Source: DAOUBA01 sp034432855
Lineage (GTDB): Bacteria; Chloroflexota; Anaerolineae; B4-G1
Assembly (NCBI GenBank): GCA_034432855.1
Contig: DAOUBA010000224.1
Span: forward strand, 1-50,306
Reading direction: 5' to 3'
DNA length: 50,306 nucleotides
Part shown: piece after piece, positions 15,370 through 23,445 of the stretch
How positions within the stretch are numbered: position 1 is the first letter of the stretch
Layout: each line of letters starts with the position of its first letter
The notes under the pieces: generated by a model
What the model was told of the DNA's origin: nothing
The model's input: the letters and a program-made list of their open reading frames with translations, nothing else
Database searches by the model: none
Program-made: the position numbers and the translations under genes

Positions 15370-16107
15370 TCAATTCCCTGCGTGCGTCTCGTTGACGAGG
15401 TACTTGGCCGCCACGGTTTGCAGTGTGCAGGGCGCCGGTTGTCCCTGGCGGATCAACCGCAGCGTGTTCAGGTCCGATTCCCATACCGTGTCGCCTGGGG
15501 CGATCAGACAGATGCTGCCCGGCCGATACGCGGTCAACAGACGTCCGTCCTTGTAGTAGAAGTGCTCGCCGCTCTGTCGGGTGGCAAACGCCCGCATGAA
15601 GAGGGGAATGTCGTTGGGCTTGAACCACAGTTTGATCTCGCGCTCGGCTTCCTCGAGCGTTGCCGAGGCGTGGATCAGATTGTCGTATCGTTGGCCGATG
15701 ACTTGGCCCGTACTGTCTTTCAGGTCAACCACTACACCCAGCGAGCGGATGCACCCTGGTTGCTGTTCTCGTGCAACATTGGGATTGGTGGGCCCAGAGA
15801 TCTTGCGCAGTTTTTCCACGGCATCCGGTCCATGATACACAATGGCGATCACCCTGCGCTTGTGCGGCTCGTGGGGATAGTGGAGGTTCCCCATGATGTA
15901 CTCGATGAGCGAGGGGAAGAACGCCTTGTCGCGATGTTCGGCATAGTGCTCTTCGGCCAGCATCTGCGTGACGTGGACGACCTTCAATCCGGCAAAGCGC
16001 AGGCCGGTGTGGAATTCGGATAGCAGTGAGAGCACGTATCCGGTCAGCGAGTTCTTCAGAGCATCCGGTTTGATGAGCACGAGGGTCTGCTCCATATCTT
16101 TTGACAT
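15370..16107 (-). CDS. Nucleoside-diphosphate-kinase-like protein with extensions
   Basis: The 245-residue protein keeps NDK landmarks: TLVLIKPDAL with K13, VIAIVYHGPDAV, RKISGPTNPN and the active-site motif NLIHASAT with H146, followed by AEREIKLWF. Classical NDKs have about 150 residues. Here the loop between RKISGPTNP and the active site is longer and a C-terminal extension of about 80 residues (from FKPNDIP) is added. The usual Asp after the Ser of the motif (HGSD) is Ala. Phosphotransfer among nucleotides is likely but may be altered. The start has AGGAGA upstream. Confidence 0.8.
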   Translation of the reverse strand: MSKDMEQTLVLIKPDALKNSLTGYVLSLLSEFHTGLRFAGLKVVHVTQMLAEEHYAEHRDKAFFPSLIEYIMGNLHYPHEPHKRRVIAIVYHGPDAVEKLRKISGPTNPNVAREQQPGCIRSLGVVVDLKDSTGQVIGQRYDNLIHASATLEEAEREIKLWFKPNDIPLFMRAFATRQSGEHFYYKDGRLLTAYRPGSICLIAPGDTVWESDLNTLRLIRQGQPAPCTLQTVAAKYLVNETHAGN

Positions 16108-16200
16108 TGATGTTCTCCTGGTGGGAATAGTTCGGGCGTCTTATTTTACCACAAAGCAGAGCAATCTGCATCGAAGCGGTCGGGTATCGTGTAGGACTTT

Positions 16201-16620
16201 TTACTCACCGATGATTTTGACCAGCACGCGCTTCCTGCGCTGCCCGTCGAACTCGCCGTAGAGAATCTGCTCCCACGGCCCGAAATCCAGCCGCCCCTCG
16301 GTCACTGCGACGACGACTTCGCGCCCCATCACCTGTCGCTTGAGATGCGCGTCGCCGTTGTCCTCGCCGGTGCGATTGTGGCGGTAGCGGTTCGTTGGCT
16401 CGTGCGGCGCCAGTTGCTCCAGCCAGTCGTCGTAATCCTGGTGCAGGCCTGACTCGTCGTCGTTGATAAAGACGGACGCCGTGATATGCATCGCATTGAC
16501 CAGCGCCAACCCTTCGCGGATACCGCTCTCCCGCAGACAGGCTTCCACCTGTGGCGTGATGTTGATGATGGCGCGACGGGTCGGGACGTCGAACCACAGT
16601 TCCTTGCGGTAACTCTTCAT
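16201..16620 (-). CDS. yjbQ: YjbQ/UPF0047 family protein
   Basis: This 139-residue protein has the YjbQ signature: ITPQVEACL, LVNAMHITASVFINDDE, RHNRTGEDNGDAHLKRQVMG, and FGPWEQILYGEFDGQRRKRVLVKIIG. Members have a beta-sandwich fold with conserved histidines; some show thiamine-phosphate-synthase activity in vitro. The ATG overlaps the stop of mvhD by four bases (ATGA), so it is translated together with an electron-transfer subunit. The reason for that coupling is not clear. Confidence 0.9.
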   Translation of the reverse strand: MKSYRKELWFDVPTRRAIINITPQVEACLRESGIREGLALVNAMHITASVFINDDESGLHQDYDDWLEQLAPHEPTNRYRHNRTGEDNGDAHLKRQVMGREVVVAVTEGRLDFGPWEQILYGEFDGQRRKRVLVKIIGE

Positions 16621-17054
16621 CGCGTCCCTCCCTTAAGTGGGCTGGGGCCCAATTCACGAATGCGTTCCGTCATCTGGCGGGCAACGTCGGCAAACGTGTT
16701 CCCCATCCCGCCGGAGACGAAGAACATCTCCAACCGTTCGCCGCCCAGGCCGATCTCGTCGAGCAGTTTCTTGGTGTACCCCACACGCGCCCGCCCGCGC
16801 TCGTTGCCGTGCACGTGGTGACAGTTGCCGATCGGGCAGCCCACTACGCAGACGCCGTCGGCGCCTTGCTCGAATGCTGCCAACAGATAGCGCGTGTCGG
16901 TCTTGCCGGTGCAGGGCAGTTTCACCAGTTTGATGTTGGCCGGGTACTTGATGCGCAGCGCGCCCGCCGTGTCGGCGGCCATATAGGCGCAGTAGATGCA
17001 CGTGAAGACGGTGATTTCGGGTTTGAAGCCGTTGTCCTCTGTGCTCTCGGTCAT
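16617..17054 (-). CDS. mvhD: MvhD-like hydrogenase iron-sulfur subunit
   Basis: This 145-residue protein has cysteines C19, C22, C48, C73 and C78 in the contexts FTCIYCAYMAAD, LPCTGKTD and GCPIGNCHH. It would carry electrons between the adjacent HdrA1-HdrA2 protein and another enzyme. Unlike the copy at 9534-9965 it has Cys rather than an in-frame UGA at the GC position. It lies about 70 bases downstream of the frameshifted hdrA with a repeat in between, and overlaps yjbQ by four bases. Confidence 0.93.
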   Translation of the reverse strand: MTESTEDNGFKPEITVFTCIYCAYMAADTAGALRIKYPANIKLVKLPCTGKTDTRYLLAAFEQGADGVCVVGCPIGNCHHVHGNERGRARVGYTKKLLDEIGLGGERLEMFFVSGGMGNTFADVARQMTERIRELGPSPLKGGTR

Positions 17055-17069
17055 TGATGTTCCTTCGTG

Positions 17070-17125
17070 ATGGGTGTGGCGTGAAGCGTGAAACGTGAAG
17101 CGTAAAACGTAAGGCGTAAAACGTG
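17070..17125. repeat. GTGAAACGTGAAGCGT-type repeat between hdrA and mvhD
   Basis: Tandem GTGAA(A/G)CGT and GTAAAACGT units fill the gap. It is the same family as 2670-2760, without the complementary arm. Confidence 0.7.
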
Positions 17126-17126
17126 A

Positions 17127-19136
17127 TCAGCATGCCCACGATCCCAGCGGCAGGGCCAGGATTTGTTCGTCTCGATAGTTGACCAGTTGGATCGCTTTGG
17201 CGGGGCATTCGCCGGTGCAGGTGCCGCAGCCGGTGCAGAGCGCCGGGTCAATGTAGGCCGCGCCGCGGATGCCGCCGACGCCCACGTCGGAGTAGCGCAC
17301 CTTCGGGATTTCGAATGGGCAGGTGCGCACACAAGTCAGGCAACCCACACACTTGGCCTGATCCACTACCGAAACGATACCGCCGATGTAGAGGCGCGGC
17401 GCGGCGAGGATGGTGAGCGCGCGGCCCGCCGCTGCCTGCGCATTGGCGATGCATTCCTCGATGAACTTGGGATAGTGCGCCATCCCGCAGACGAAAATCC
17501 CCTCGCGGGCAAAATCCATCGGGCGCATCTTGAGGTGCGATTCCAGGAAGAAGCCTTCAGCGGAAAGCGGCACGTCGAGGATGCGGGCCAGTTTTTCCGT
17601 TCCCTCGGACGGCTGGATCGCCAGGCTGAGTGCCACAAGGTCGAGATGCAGTTCCAGTTCCTCACCGAGCGACGGTTCCCATATTCTTACGGTCAAGGGA
17701 TCACTGATCACTGATCCCTCCACCACCGGCATGTGTGCCGCGTCGTAGCGTACAAAGAGCACGCCGCGCTGGCGCGCTTCGGTGTAGAACCTTTCGCGGA
17801 AACCGTAGGTGATGATGTCGCGGTACAGCACGATGACACGGCAATTCGGGTTGAGCAATTTGATGCGCGCCGCGTTTTTCATCGTATTGGTGCAGCAGGT
17901 GCGGCTGCAATACTCGACCGCATCGGGGCGGCGCACGCACTGGATGAGGACGACCTCTTTCAACGCCGCGATCTCTTCCGGGCGGTGGGTGATCTTCTCT
18001 TCCAGGTCAACGGCGGTGATGACACGCTTGTCTCGCCCCAGCAGGTACACGTCGCCGCGCCACTCCTGCCCCCCGGTCGCCACGATGGTGACGCCGTGTT
18101 CGATCTGTATGTCGCCGGCTGGCGTGCGGATTGTGGAACGGAAGCGGCCCACGCTCCCTTCGTGTGCGATCACCTCCGAGCGGGTGAGGACGTCAACATG
18201 CGGATGGCCTAGCACGCGGTTGCTCAGGTCGCGCAGCAGCCGCTGGGGATTATCCCCTTCGGCGACGTAGTAGATGTGTTGCAGGTTGCCGCCCAGGGCG
18301 GCTTGACGTTCGACCAGGATGACGTCGTAGCCAGCGTCGGCGATGTTGAGCGCAGCGGTCATTCCCGAGACGCCGCCGCCGATGACCAGTGCCCGCCGGA
18401 CGGGTTCGAGTGGCTGCTTGTGCACCGGTTGCGCCAGTCGCGCCCGCGCTACTGCCAGGCGCACCATCTCCTTCGCCATACGGGTGGCGCCGGCCGGATC
18501 GCCCACGTGCGGCCAGGCGCATTGCTCGCGCACGTTTGCCATCTCCATCAGGTAGGGGTTGAGCCCGGCCTGGCGCACGATGCGCTGGAACAACGCCTCG
18601 TGCGTGCGGTGGCTGCACGCCGCGACGACCACGCGATTGAGGTTGTGCTCGGCGATGGCCTGCCGGATGCGCTCCTGGCCGTTCTCCAAGCAGGCATAGT
18701 CTATCGTCTCGGTGTACACGACGCCGGGGAGGGTTGCCGCGAAAGCGGCCACGGCGTCTGTGTCCACGACGCCGGCAATGGTCGGGTAGCAGCGGCAGAC
18801 AAAGACGCCGACGCGCGGCTTTCTCCGCGTCACGTTGCGCTCCGGCGGTAGCCCGTCGGGCTTCCACAGGAACGGGTACTCCCGCTCGTAAGCCTGTGCG
18901 CCGAGTTCCGCAGAAAGCAGCCGCATCACGTCGCCGGCGGCCCCGGCAGCATCCAGGATCGTCTCGGCGATCTCTTTGGGCGAGGAGAACGTCCCGCAGA
19001 CGTAGATACCGGGCTTGCTCGTCTCCAGCGGTGTGAACTTGTCGGTCTCGCAAAAGCCGTAGGGATTCAGTTGGATACCCAGGACACCGGCAATGTCCTC
19101 GGCGTTCTTGGGCGGGCGCGCACCCACGGAGAGCAC
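17127..19136 (-). CDS. hdrA: HdrA1-HdrA2 fusion, C-terminal part (after frameshift)
   Basis: This frame carries the end of HdrA1 and a full HdrA2. HdrA2 starts with VGVFVCRCYPTIAG and has the flavin fold VIGGGVSGMTAA, QCVRRPDAVEYCSRTCC, and terminal 4Fe-4S motifs CVGCLTCVRTCP and CTGCGTCTGECP. Homology runs on upstream to about 19160 (TEEEFDLVVLSVG), where it meets the N-terminal part in another frame within a repeat block. One missing base, or one missing heptamer unit, would join the two. No ribosome site precedes the first in-frame start codon at 19136, so this part is probably not made alone unless a ribosome shifts frame. Confidence 0.82.
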   Translation of the reverse strand: MLSVGARPPKNAEDIAGVLGIQLNPYGFCETDKFTPLETSKPGIYVCGTFSSPKEIAETILDAAGAAGDVMRLLSAELGAQAYEREYPFLWKPDGLPPERNVTRRKPRVGVFVCRCYPTIAGVVDTDAVAAFAATLPGVVYTETIDYACLENGQERIRQAIAEHNLNRVVVAACSHRTHEALFQRIVRQAGLNPYLMEMANVREQCAWPHVGDPAGATRMAKEMVRLAVARARLAQPVHKQPLEPVRRALVIGGGVSGMTAALNIADAGYDVILVERQAALGGNLQHIYYVAEGDNPQRLLRDLSNRVLGHPHVDVLTRSEVIAHEGSVGRFRSTIRTPAGDIQIEHGVTIVATGGQEWRGDVYLLGRDKRVITAVDLEEKITHRPEEIAALKEVVLIQCVRRPDAVEYCSRTCCTNTMKNAARIKLLNPNCRVIVLYRDIITYGFRERFYTEARQRGVLFVRYDAAHMPVVEGSVISDPLTVRIWEPSLGEELELHLDLVALSLAIQPSEGTEKLARILDVPLSAEGFFLESHLKMRPMDFAREGIFVCGMAHYPKFIEECIANAQAAAGRALTILAAPRLYIGGIVSVVDQAKCVGCLTCVRTCPFEIPKVRYSDVGVGGIRGAAYIDPALCTGCGTCTGECPAKAIQLVNYRDEQILALPLGSWAC
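17695..17720. repeat. Short GATCACTGATCAC block inside the HdrA1-HdrA2 gene
   Basis: This short block is read as EGSVISDP before LTVRIWEPSLGEE. It is the minimal form of the insert found at the same site in both HdrA-GltD-HdrA fusions. Confidence 0.65.
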
Positions 19137-20266
19137 GACCAGGTCGAATTCCTCTTCAGTGATTGGGGATTGGGGATTGGGTGCTCCTGATCCCCAATCA
19201 CTAATCGCTGATCGCTTACATACCGCAAGATGAGGTTATGCGTAACGGGGTCTTCTCTCACCATCGAGATGCGGCTACGTGTGTATTGCACGCCATACTG
19301 CTTCTGCGCCTGCTCGTAGTAGGCATTGAACTCTTTATTGAAGGCGCGCTCGTCCATCATAAAGATCTGGCAGTGCACGTCCTCCCCGATGCGCTGCTTG
19401 GCGAGTATGGCTTCCTTGGTGGCATACATACAGCAGATCGAGGAGCAGTAGGGGTGTTCTTCGTCACGTGAGCCGACGCATTGTAGCCAGGCGATGCGCT
19501 TGGGCAGTTTGCCGTCGGAGGGGCGCATCACGCGCCCTTCGGTCGGCCCGGAGCGGCTGGCCAACCGCTCGTACTGCATCGAGTGGATGACGTTGGGAAA
19601 GCGCCCGTAGCCCAGTTCCTCGTATTCGCTGGCGTCTGCAATCTCATAGCCCAGCGAGAGGATGATGGCGCTGACGTGGACCTGGCGCTCGGTCTCCTCT
19701 TCGTTCAGGTTCACCGCGCCGGTGGGACAGACGGTTTCGCAGCGCCGACAGGTATCGCAGCGTGGGACTTTATCCACGATGTAGGTATCGGGCAACGCGC
19801 GCGGCGCCATTTTGTAGATCGCCTTGCGGGCAGTCAGTCCCATCTCGAACGGGCTGGGCAACGAGACCGGGCAGACGCCGTCGCACAAGCCGCAGTTGAT
19901 ACACAGGTCGGCGTTCACGTAGGTGGGGCGACGACGCAGCGTGACGGTGAAATCGCCGGCAAAGCCGGTCACGTTGATCGGATCGGTGTTGGTGAGGGTC
20001 TCGATGTTCGGGTGACGGTTGTGGTCGAGAAAGGCCGGCGAGATGGCCGGGCGTGTGCAACCGTAGCCGTGGTCGGAGGTACCCCGGCAGAGGACGCAGT
20101 CGTGGGTGGGGAACATGTAACCCAACTGCGCGACCCTTCCGCCCAGCCAGGGCCGGTTCTCCACCAGGTAAACCTGCAAGCCCGCTTCGGCCAAGTCAAT
20201 TGCCGCGCGCATTCCTCCCACGCCGCCGCCCACGACGAGGACGGCGCCTACAGGTTCTTTGCGCAT
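19067..20266 (-). CDS. hdrA: HdrA1-HdrA2 fusion, N-terminal part (frameshifted)
   Basis: The gene starts at an ATG with GGAGGA upstream. It has the flavin fold VVGGGVGGMRAA, an altered cysteine region HDCVLCRGTSDHGYGC with about ten extra residues relative to other HdrA proteins, ferredoxin motifs CINCGLCDGVCP and CDTCRRCETVCP, and QCVGSRD...YCSSICC. Compared with the two large fusions it lacks the GltD module. The reading frame is lost in the repeat at 19159-19216: upstream codons read PIPNPQSL then K, whereas homology continues one base off as ITEEEFDLVV. This could be real decay, slippage-controlled expression or an assembly error. Confidence 0.85.
   Translation of the reverse strand: MRKEPVGAVLVVGGGVGGMRAAIDLAEAGLQVYLVENRPWLGGRVAQLGYMFPTHDCVLCRGTSDHGYGCTRPAISPAFLDHNRHPNIETLTNTDPINVTGFAGDFTVTLRRRPTYVNADLCINCGLCDGVCPVSLPSPFEMGLTARKAIYKMAPRALPDTYIVDKVPRCDTCRRCETVCPTGAVNLNEEETERQVHVSAIILSLGYEIADASEYEELGYGRFPNVIHSMQYERLASRSGPTEGRVMRPSDGKLPKRIAWLQCVGSRDEEHPYCSSICCMYATKEAILAKQRIGEDVHCQIFMMDERAFNKEFNAYYEQAQKQYGVQYTRSRISMVREDPVTHNLILRYVSDQRLVIGDQEHPIPNPQSLKRNSTWSCSPWVRARPRTPRTLPVSWVSN
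19159..19216. repeat. GGGGATT heptamer repeat at the frameshift in hdrA
   Basis: GATTGGGGATTGGGGATTGGG faces GATCCCCAATCACTAATCGC. Because the unit is seven bases, gain or loss of one unit changes the frame by one base. This block sits at the same site as inserts in the two HdrA-GltD-HdrA genes, which are in frame. Confidence 0.85.
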
Positions 20267-20394
20267 ATATTCCTCCTCCCCCCGGCTAAAGCCCCGCTTC
20301 CCCACTCCTGGCGAGGTTCTCCAGCCAAGAACGGTTGACGAGGGCCCAATGGATGGGACCTTGCTCACCGATTCCCGGGTTGATCGGATGGGCC
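20267..20394. other. Intergenic gap with no recognised feature
   Basis: About 130 bases separate the HdrA1-HdrA2 start from the small membrane protein. Apart from the ribosome-binding site at its left edge I see no promoter, hairpin with U-run or coding signal. Confidence 0.4.
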
Positions 20395-20697
20395 TTAGTA
20401 GCCGGACGATTGCAGGAATTCTGCAATGAAGGCCATGATGACCGGTCCAAACCCCAGGGCCACGCCTATGCAGCAACCCAGCGCAATGGAGACGATGCCC
20501 AGGATCAAACAGGTCCTGCCCAGGCCCTTCGACTCAGGGTCGGGGCGTGTCATGAAGACGATGGCGATGATGATCCCTGCCAGTGGGACGAGAAACGACA
20601 AGGCATATAGCAGGAACTTGACGCACCCACTGTACTGTTGCCCGTAATAGGGCGGCTGTGGGTACATGGGTTGTTGCCCTGGATACTGTTGATACAT
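20395..20697 (-). CDS. Small two-helix membrane protein with Tyr/Pro/Gln-rich N-terminus
   Basis: This 100-residue protein has a low-complexity N-terminus (MYQQYPGQQPMYPQPPYYGQ) and two hydrophobic segments at about 27-48 and 60-90. It resembles small DUF4190-like or similar membrane proteins with such N-termini, though I cannot name the family. The ATG has GGAGG upstream. It separates the fumarate-reductase-like genes from the HdrA group in the same direction. Confidence 0.75.
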   Translation of the reverse strand: MYQQYPGQQPMYPQPPYYGQQYSGCVKFLLYALSFLVPLAGIIIAIVFMTRPDPESKGLGRTCLILGIVSIALGCCIGVALGFGPVIMAFIAEFLQSSGY

Positions 20698-20754
20698 TTT
20701 GTGCCTCCGGTTTCTATGTTCTGCGAGCGGCGTAGGGACGGGGTTACCCTGCTC

Positions 20755-22401
20755 CTACGCCTTCCCCGTATAGTCGGGCAGCAAGATGGGTGAGATGACC
20801 CCTGTCTCGACCCCTGCCTCCGCCAACTCGCGATTCCACGCCTCCAGGTGGGCCAGGGTGGGCGTGCCGGGTTTCACCTGCCGGGCGAATTCGGCTGCCG
20901 CGCGCCCTGCTCGCTGTCCGAAGACGGTGATCTCCAGCAGGCTGTTGCCCATCAGCCGGTTGTGGCCATGCACGCCGCCGCTGACTTCACCGGCGATGAA
21001 CAGGCCCGGAACGGCGGTGGAGCCGTCGGCCTTGAGCCGCACTCCGCCGTTCTGGTAGTGCAGGGTGGGGTAGACCAACATCGGCTCCTGGGTGATGTCA
21101 ATGCCAAAGCGTTTGAACTGGCGCACCATCGCCGGGAGCGCCCTTTGAATTGTACCCGCCCCGTGGATGATGTCAATCATCGGCGAATCCAGCCACACGC
21201 CGACCTGGCCGGTAGGGGTGACGACGCCGTTATTGCGGCCCTCACCCACCCCCACCCCCCTCCGCAGGGGGGAGGGTGAGGGGGCGCATTCGCGGATGAA
21301 GGCGGCGGATTCGACGTCGCGCGGCTCCAGCGGGTAGACGAATTGCTCGCCATGCACGTTGACCGGCTGGGCGCCCAGGCCGCGCACCTTTTCGGTCACC
21401 AACTGGCCGAGAATCTGCTCCGGGAAGGCCGCGCCGGTGGGGTGATACTGCATGGATTCCAGGTAGCCCAACGGCGCGCCGATGCGGTAGGCCAGCACGA
21501 CGCCGTCGGCGGTGGCGCCGTAGTGATTGGTGGTAGGAAAGCCCTGGTAGTGCAACCGCCCGCCGCCCCCGGTCGCCAGCACGACTGCTTTGGCGCGGAT
21601 ATAGGCCAGCGCGCCGGTCTCCAGGTTCATCACCACCGCCCCGGCCAACTGGCCTTTGTCGTCGAGCACCAACTCGACCGCCGGCGAGAACTCGATCACG
21701 GTAATGGCGTCTTCGCGATTGCGCACCTCGTCGCGCAGCGTGCGCATGATTTCGGCGCCGGTGTAATCGCGGGCCGAGTGCATGCGTTTGCGGCTGGTGC
21801 CGCCGCCGTGCTCCTCCACCATCGTCCCGTCGGGCAGTTTATCGAACATCATCCCCAGGTCTTCGAGCCACTTGATGACCTCGGGCGCGTCCATCACCAG
21901 CGCCTCGACCAGTTCGGGCGCGTTGGTAAAGTGGCCGCCGCCGATGACATCCAGGTAGTGGATGGCAGGGCTGTCGTTGGGTCGGTCGGCGGCCTGGATG
22001 CCGCCCTGGGCCATCATGGTGTTGGCGTCGCCGAAGCGCAGTTTAGTGACCAGGATCACGCGCGCGCCGTGCTCTTGCGCCAGCAGCGCCGCGCTGGCTC
22101 CCGCGCCGCCCCCGCCGATGACGAGCACGTCCGTTTCAGCGACTGGCGCGCTCAGGTCGAAGTCGGCTACGATGCGCGGGCGGCCTTCGACGACGTCGGC
22201 GAGTTCGTGTGGCATACGCTGCCCTTTGCTCACGCCAACGCGGACGGCGCGCATGTTCTCGGCGATGTAATCGGGGTGGAACGCTTTGAGCACCTGCTCG
22301 CGCTCCTCCAGGCTCATCGCCGGGAAGGTCTCCTTGAGCCGCCGCGCGCGGGTCGCCTCGACGCGGCGGAGGGAATCCTGCATGGAAGGCGGATAGGTCA
22401 T
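20755..22401 (-). CDS. Fumarate reductase/succinate dehydrogenase-type flavoprotein
   Basis: This 548-residue FAD protein has a dinucleotide fold VLVIGGGGAGASAALLA, the flavin-attachment-region motif HGGGTSRKRMHSA (around the position of the covalent His), ATGGGGRLHYQ, the active-site region MQYHPTGAAFP and GLFIAGEVSGGVHGHNRLMGNSLLE. It could reduce fumarate or a related enoate, or oxidise succinate, using the Fe-S protein two genes upstream. A 16-residue insert SPSPLRRGVGVGEG comes from a CCCTCACCC repeat. The ATG lies two bases after the stop of the radical SAM gene, so translation is coupled. Thiol:fumarate-reductase-type use of CoM/CoB analogues is possible but unproven. Confidence 0.88.
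   Translation of the reverse strand: MTYPPSMQDSLRRVEATRARRLKETFPAMSLEEREQVLKAFHPDYIAENMRAVRVGVSKGQRMPHELADVVEGRPRIVADFDLSAPVAETDVLVIGGGGAGASAALLAQEHGARVILVTKLRFGDANTMMAQGGIQAADRPNDSPAIHYLDVIGGGHFTNAPELVEALVMDAPEVIKWLEDLGMMFDKLPDGTMVEEHGGGTSRKRMHSARDYTGAEIMRTLRDEVRNREDAITVIEFSPAVELVLDDKGQLAGAVVMNLETGALAYIRAKAVVLATGGGGRLHYQGFPTTNHYGATADGVVLAYRIGAPLGYLESMQYHPTGAAFPEQILGQLVTEKVRGLGAQPVNVHGEQFVYPLEPRDVESAAFIRECAPSPSPLRRGVGVGEGRNNGVVTPTGQVGVWLDSPMIDIIHGAGTIQRALPAMVRQFKRFGIDITQEPMLVYPTLHYQNGGVRLKADGSTAVPGLFIAGEVSGGVHGHNRLMGNSLLEITVFGQRAGRAAAEFARQVKPGTPTLAHLEAWNRELAEAGVETGVISPILLPDYTGKA
21239..21284. repeat. CCCTCACCC/GGGTGAGGG inverted repeat inside the fumarate-reductase-like gene
   Basis: CCCTCACCCACCCCCACCCC faces GGGGGGAGGGTGAGGG. 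It is read in frame and adds about 16 residues. The same family occurs at 37640-37682 and 42058-42135. Confidence 0.85.
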
Positions 22402-22403
22402 TG

Positions 22404-23441
22404 TCAGCGGCCGATCTCCGACATGTACTTTGCTCCGCAGCGGTAGCACACGGCCAGGGGCTGCTCACGCCGATACTCCCGGAAACGCGCGGCCCGCTCA
22501 CTGTTCCACACTTCCGCCATGGTTGCTTCCCTCACGTTGCCGATGGCATAGTCGGGAAAGTCCACGCAAAAGTTTGCGTCGCCGTTGGGCTGCACGTCAA
22601 TCAGTTTCTCGACGTTCGTGCAGCGCAACGGGCCAACCGGCGCCAGAGGATCGCTGAACCAGGTGCGATACTCGTCTTCGGATAAGGCCATGTAGGGAAA
22701 GTTGTACACGCTGCCGAGGTTGGCCAGGTACATCGGGTATTGCTCTCTGAATTCCTCAAAATCCACGCCGGAATCCTCGTGGTGGAAGCCAACCCAGGAG
22801 AAGGCAGGGCAATCGAGGCTCCGCAATTCTTCTTCATAGCGCTTTCCCACCGCGTTGGGCACGTAATAGTACGGGACAATCGCTATCGTGCCAATACCCA
22901 GACTGCGTGCCACGTCGGGCATCGCTCCCAACCCTCTGTAGGAATAGGGGCTGATGGTGAAACAAATGGAGCGGCTGATCTTGCGACCGGCGGCTTTCTC
23001 CAGTTCACCCAGTCGCTCGACGCCTTCTCTGATGCGACTGAAGCAGCCTTTCACGCCCCGCACCGCGTCGTGAATTTGCTCTGGCCCGTCCACGGAAATG
23101 GTCAGGTGAATGTTGCCAATGCGGACGATGTCGGCGGCGTAGCGGCTCAACATCGTCCCGTTGGTGTCAATCGCAATGAAAATCCCCTTGCTGTTGATGT
23201 ATTCCAAGAGTTCGACGATGTCCGGGAATAGAAATGGCTCTCCACCGCGCAGCAGCACGGAGGGCACGTGGTGAGCCGCTACTTCGTCCACGAGCCGTTC
23301 CCAGTCGGACAGGGTCATCTCTTGCTTCAGCCGATCCTTGTACTCGTGCATGTAGCCTTCTCGACTCCACTGCCCGCACATCTGGCAATGGAGATTGCAG
23401 ACATTGGTGATGGTGAAGGAAATGCTCTCTGGAAAGTCCAC
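22404..23441 (-). CDS. Radical SAM/SPASM protein
   Basis: This 345-residue protein has the radical SAM motif C15-x3-C19-x2-C22 (CNLHCQMC), a glycine-rich SAM segment LLRGGEPFLFP, a TIM-barrel body with SVDGPEQIHDAVRG and a C-terminal SPASM-like cysteine set (RC...FCVDFPDYAIGN...CYRCGAKY). Such proteins usually modify peptides or cofactors; the substrate is unknown. The start is GTG, four bases after the stop of the FrdB-like gene, with CGGAG upstream. Its tight placement between the two subunits of a fumarate-reductase-like enzyme suggests it may mature that enzyme or a neighbour. Confidence 0.9.
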   Translation of the reverse strand: MDFPESISFTITNVCNLHCQMCGQWSREGYMHEYKDRLKQEMTLSDWERLVDEVAAHHVPSVLLRGGEPFLFPDIVELLEYINSKGIFIAIDTNGTMLSRYAADIVRIGNIHLTISVDGPEQIHDAVRGVKGCFSRIREGVERLGELEKAAGRKISRSICFTISPYSYRGLGAMPDVARSLGIGTIAIVPYYYVPNAVGKRYEEELRSLDCPAFSWVGFHHEDSGVDFEEFREQYPMYLANLGSVYNFPYMALSEDEYRTWFSDPLAPVGPLRCTNVEKLIDVQPNGDANFCVDFPDYAIGNVREATMAEVWNSERAARFREYRREQPLAVCYRCGAKYMSEIGR

Positions 23442-23445
23442 CGGC

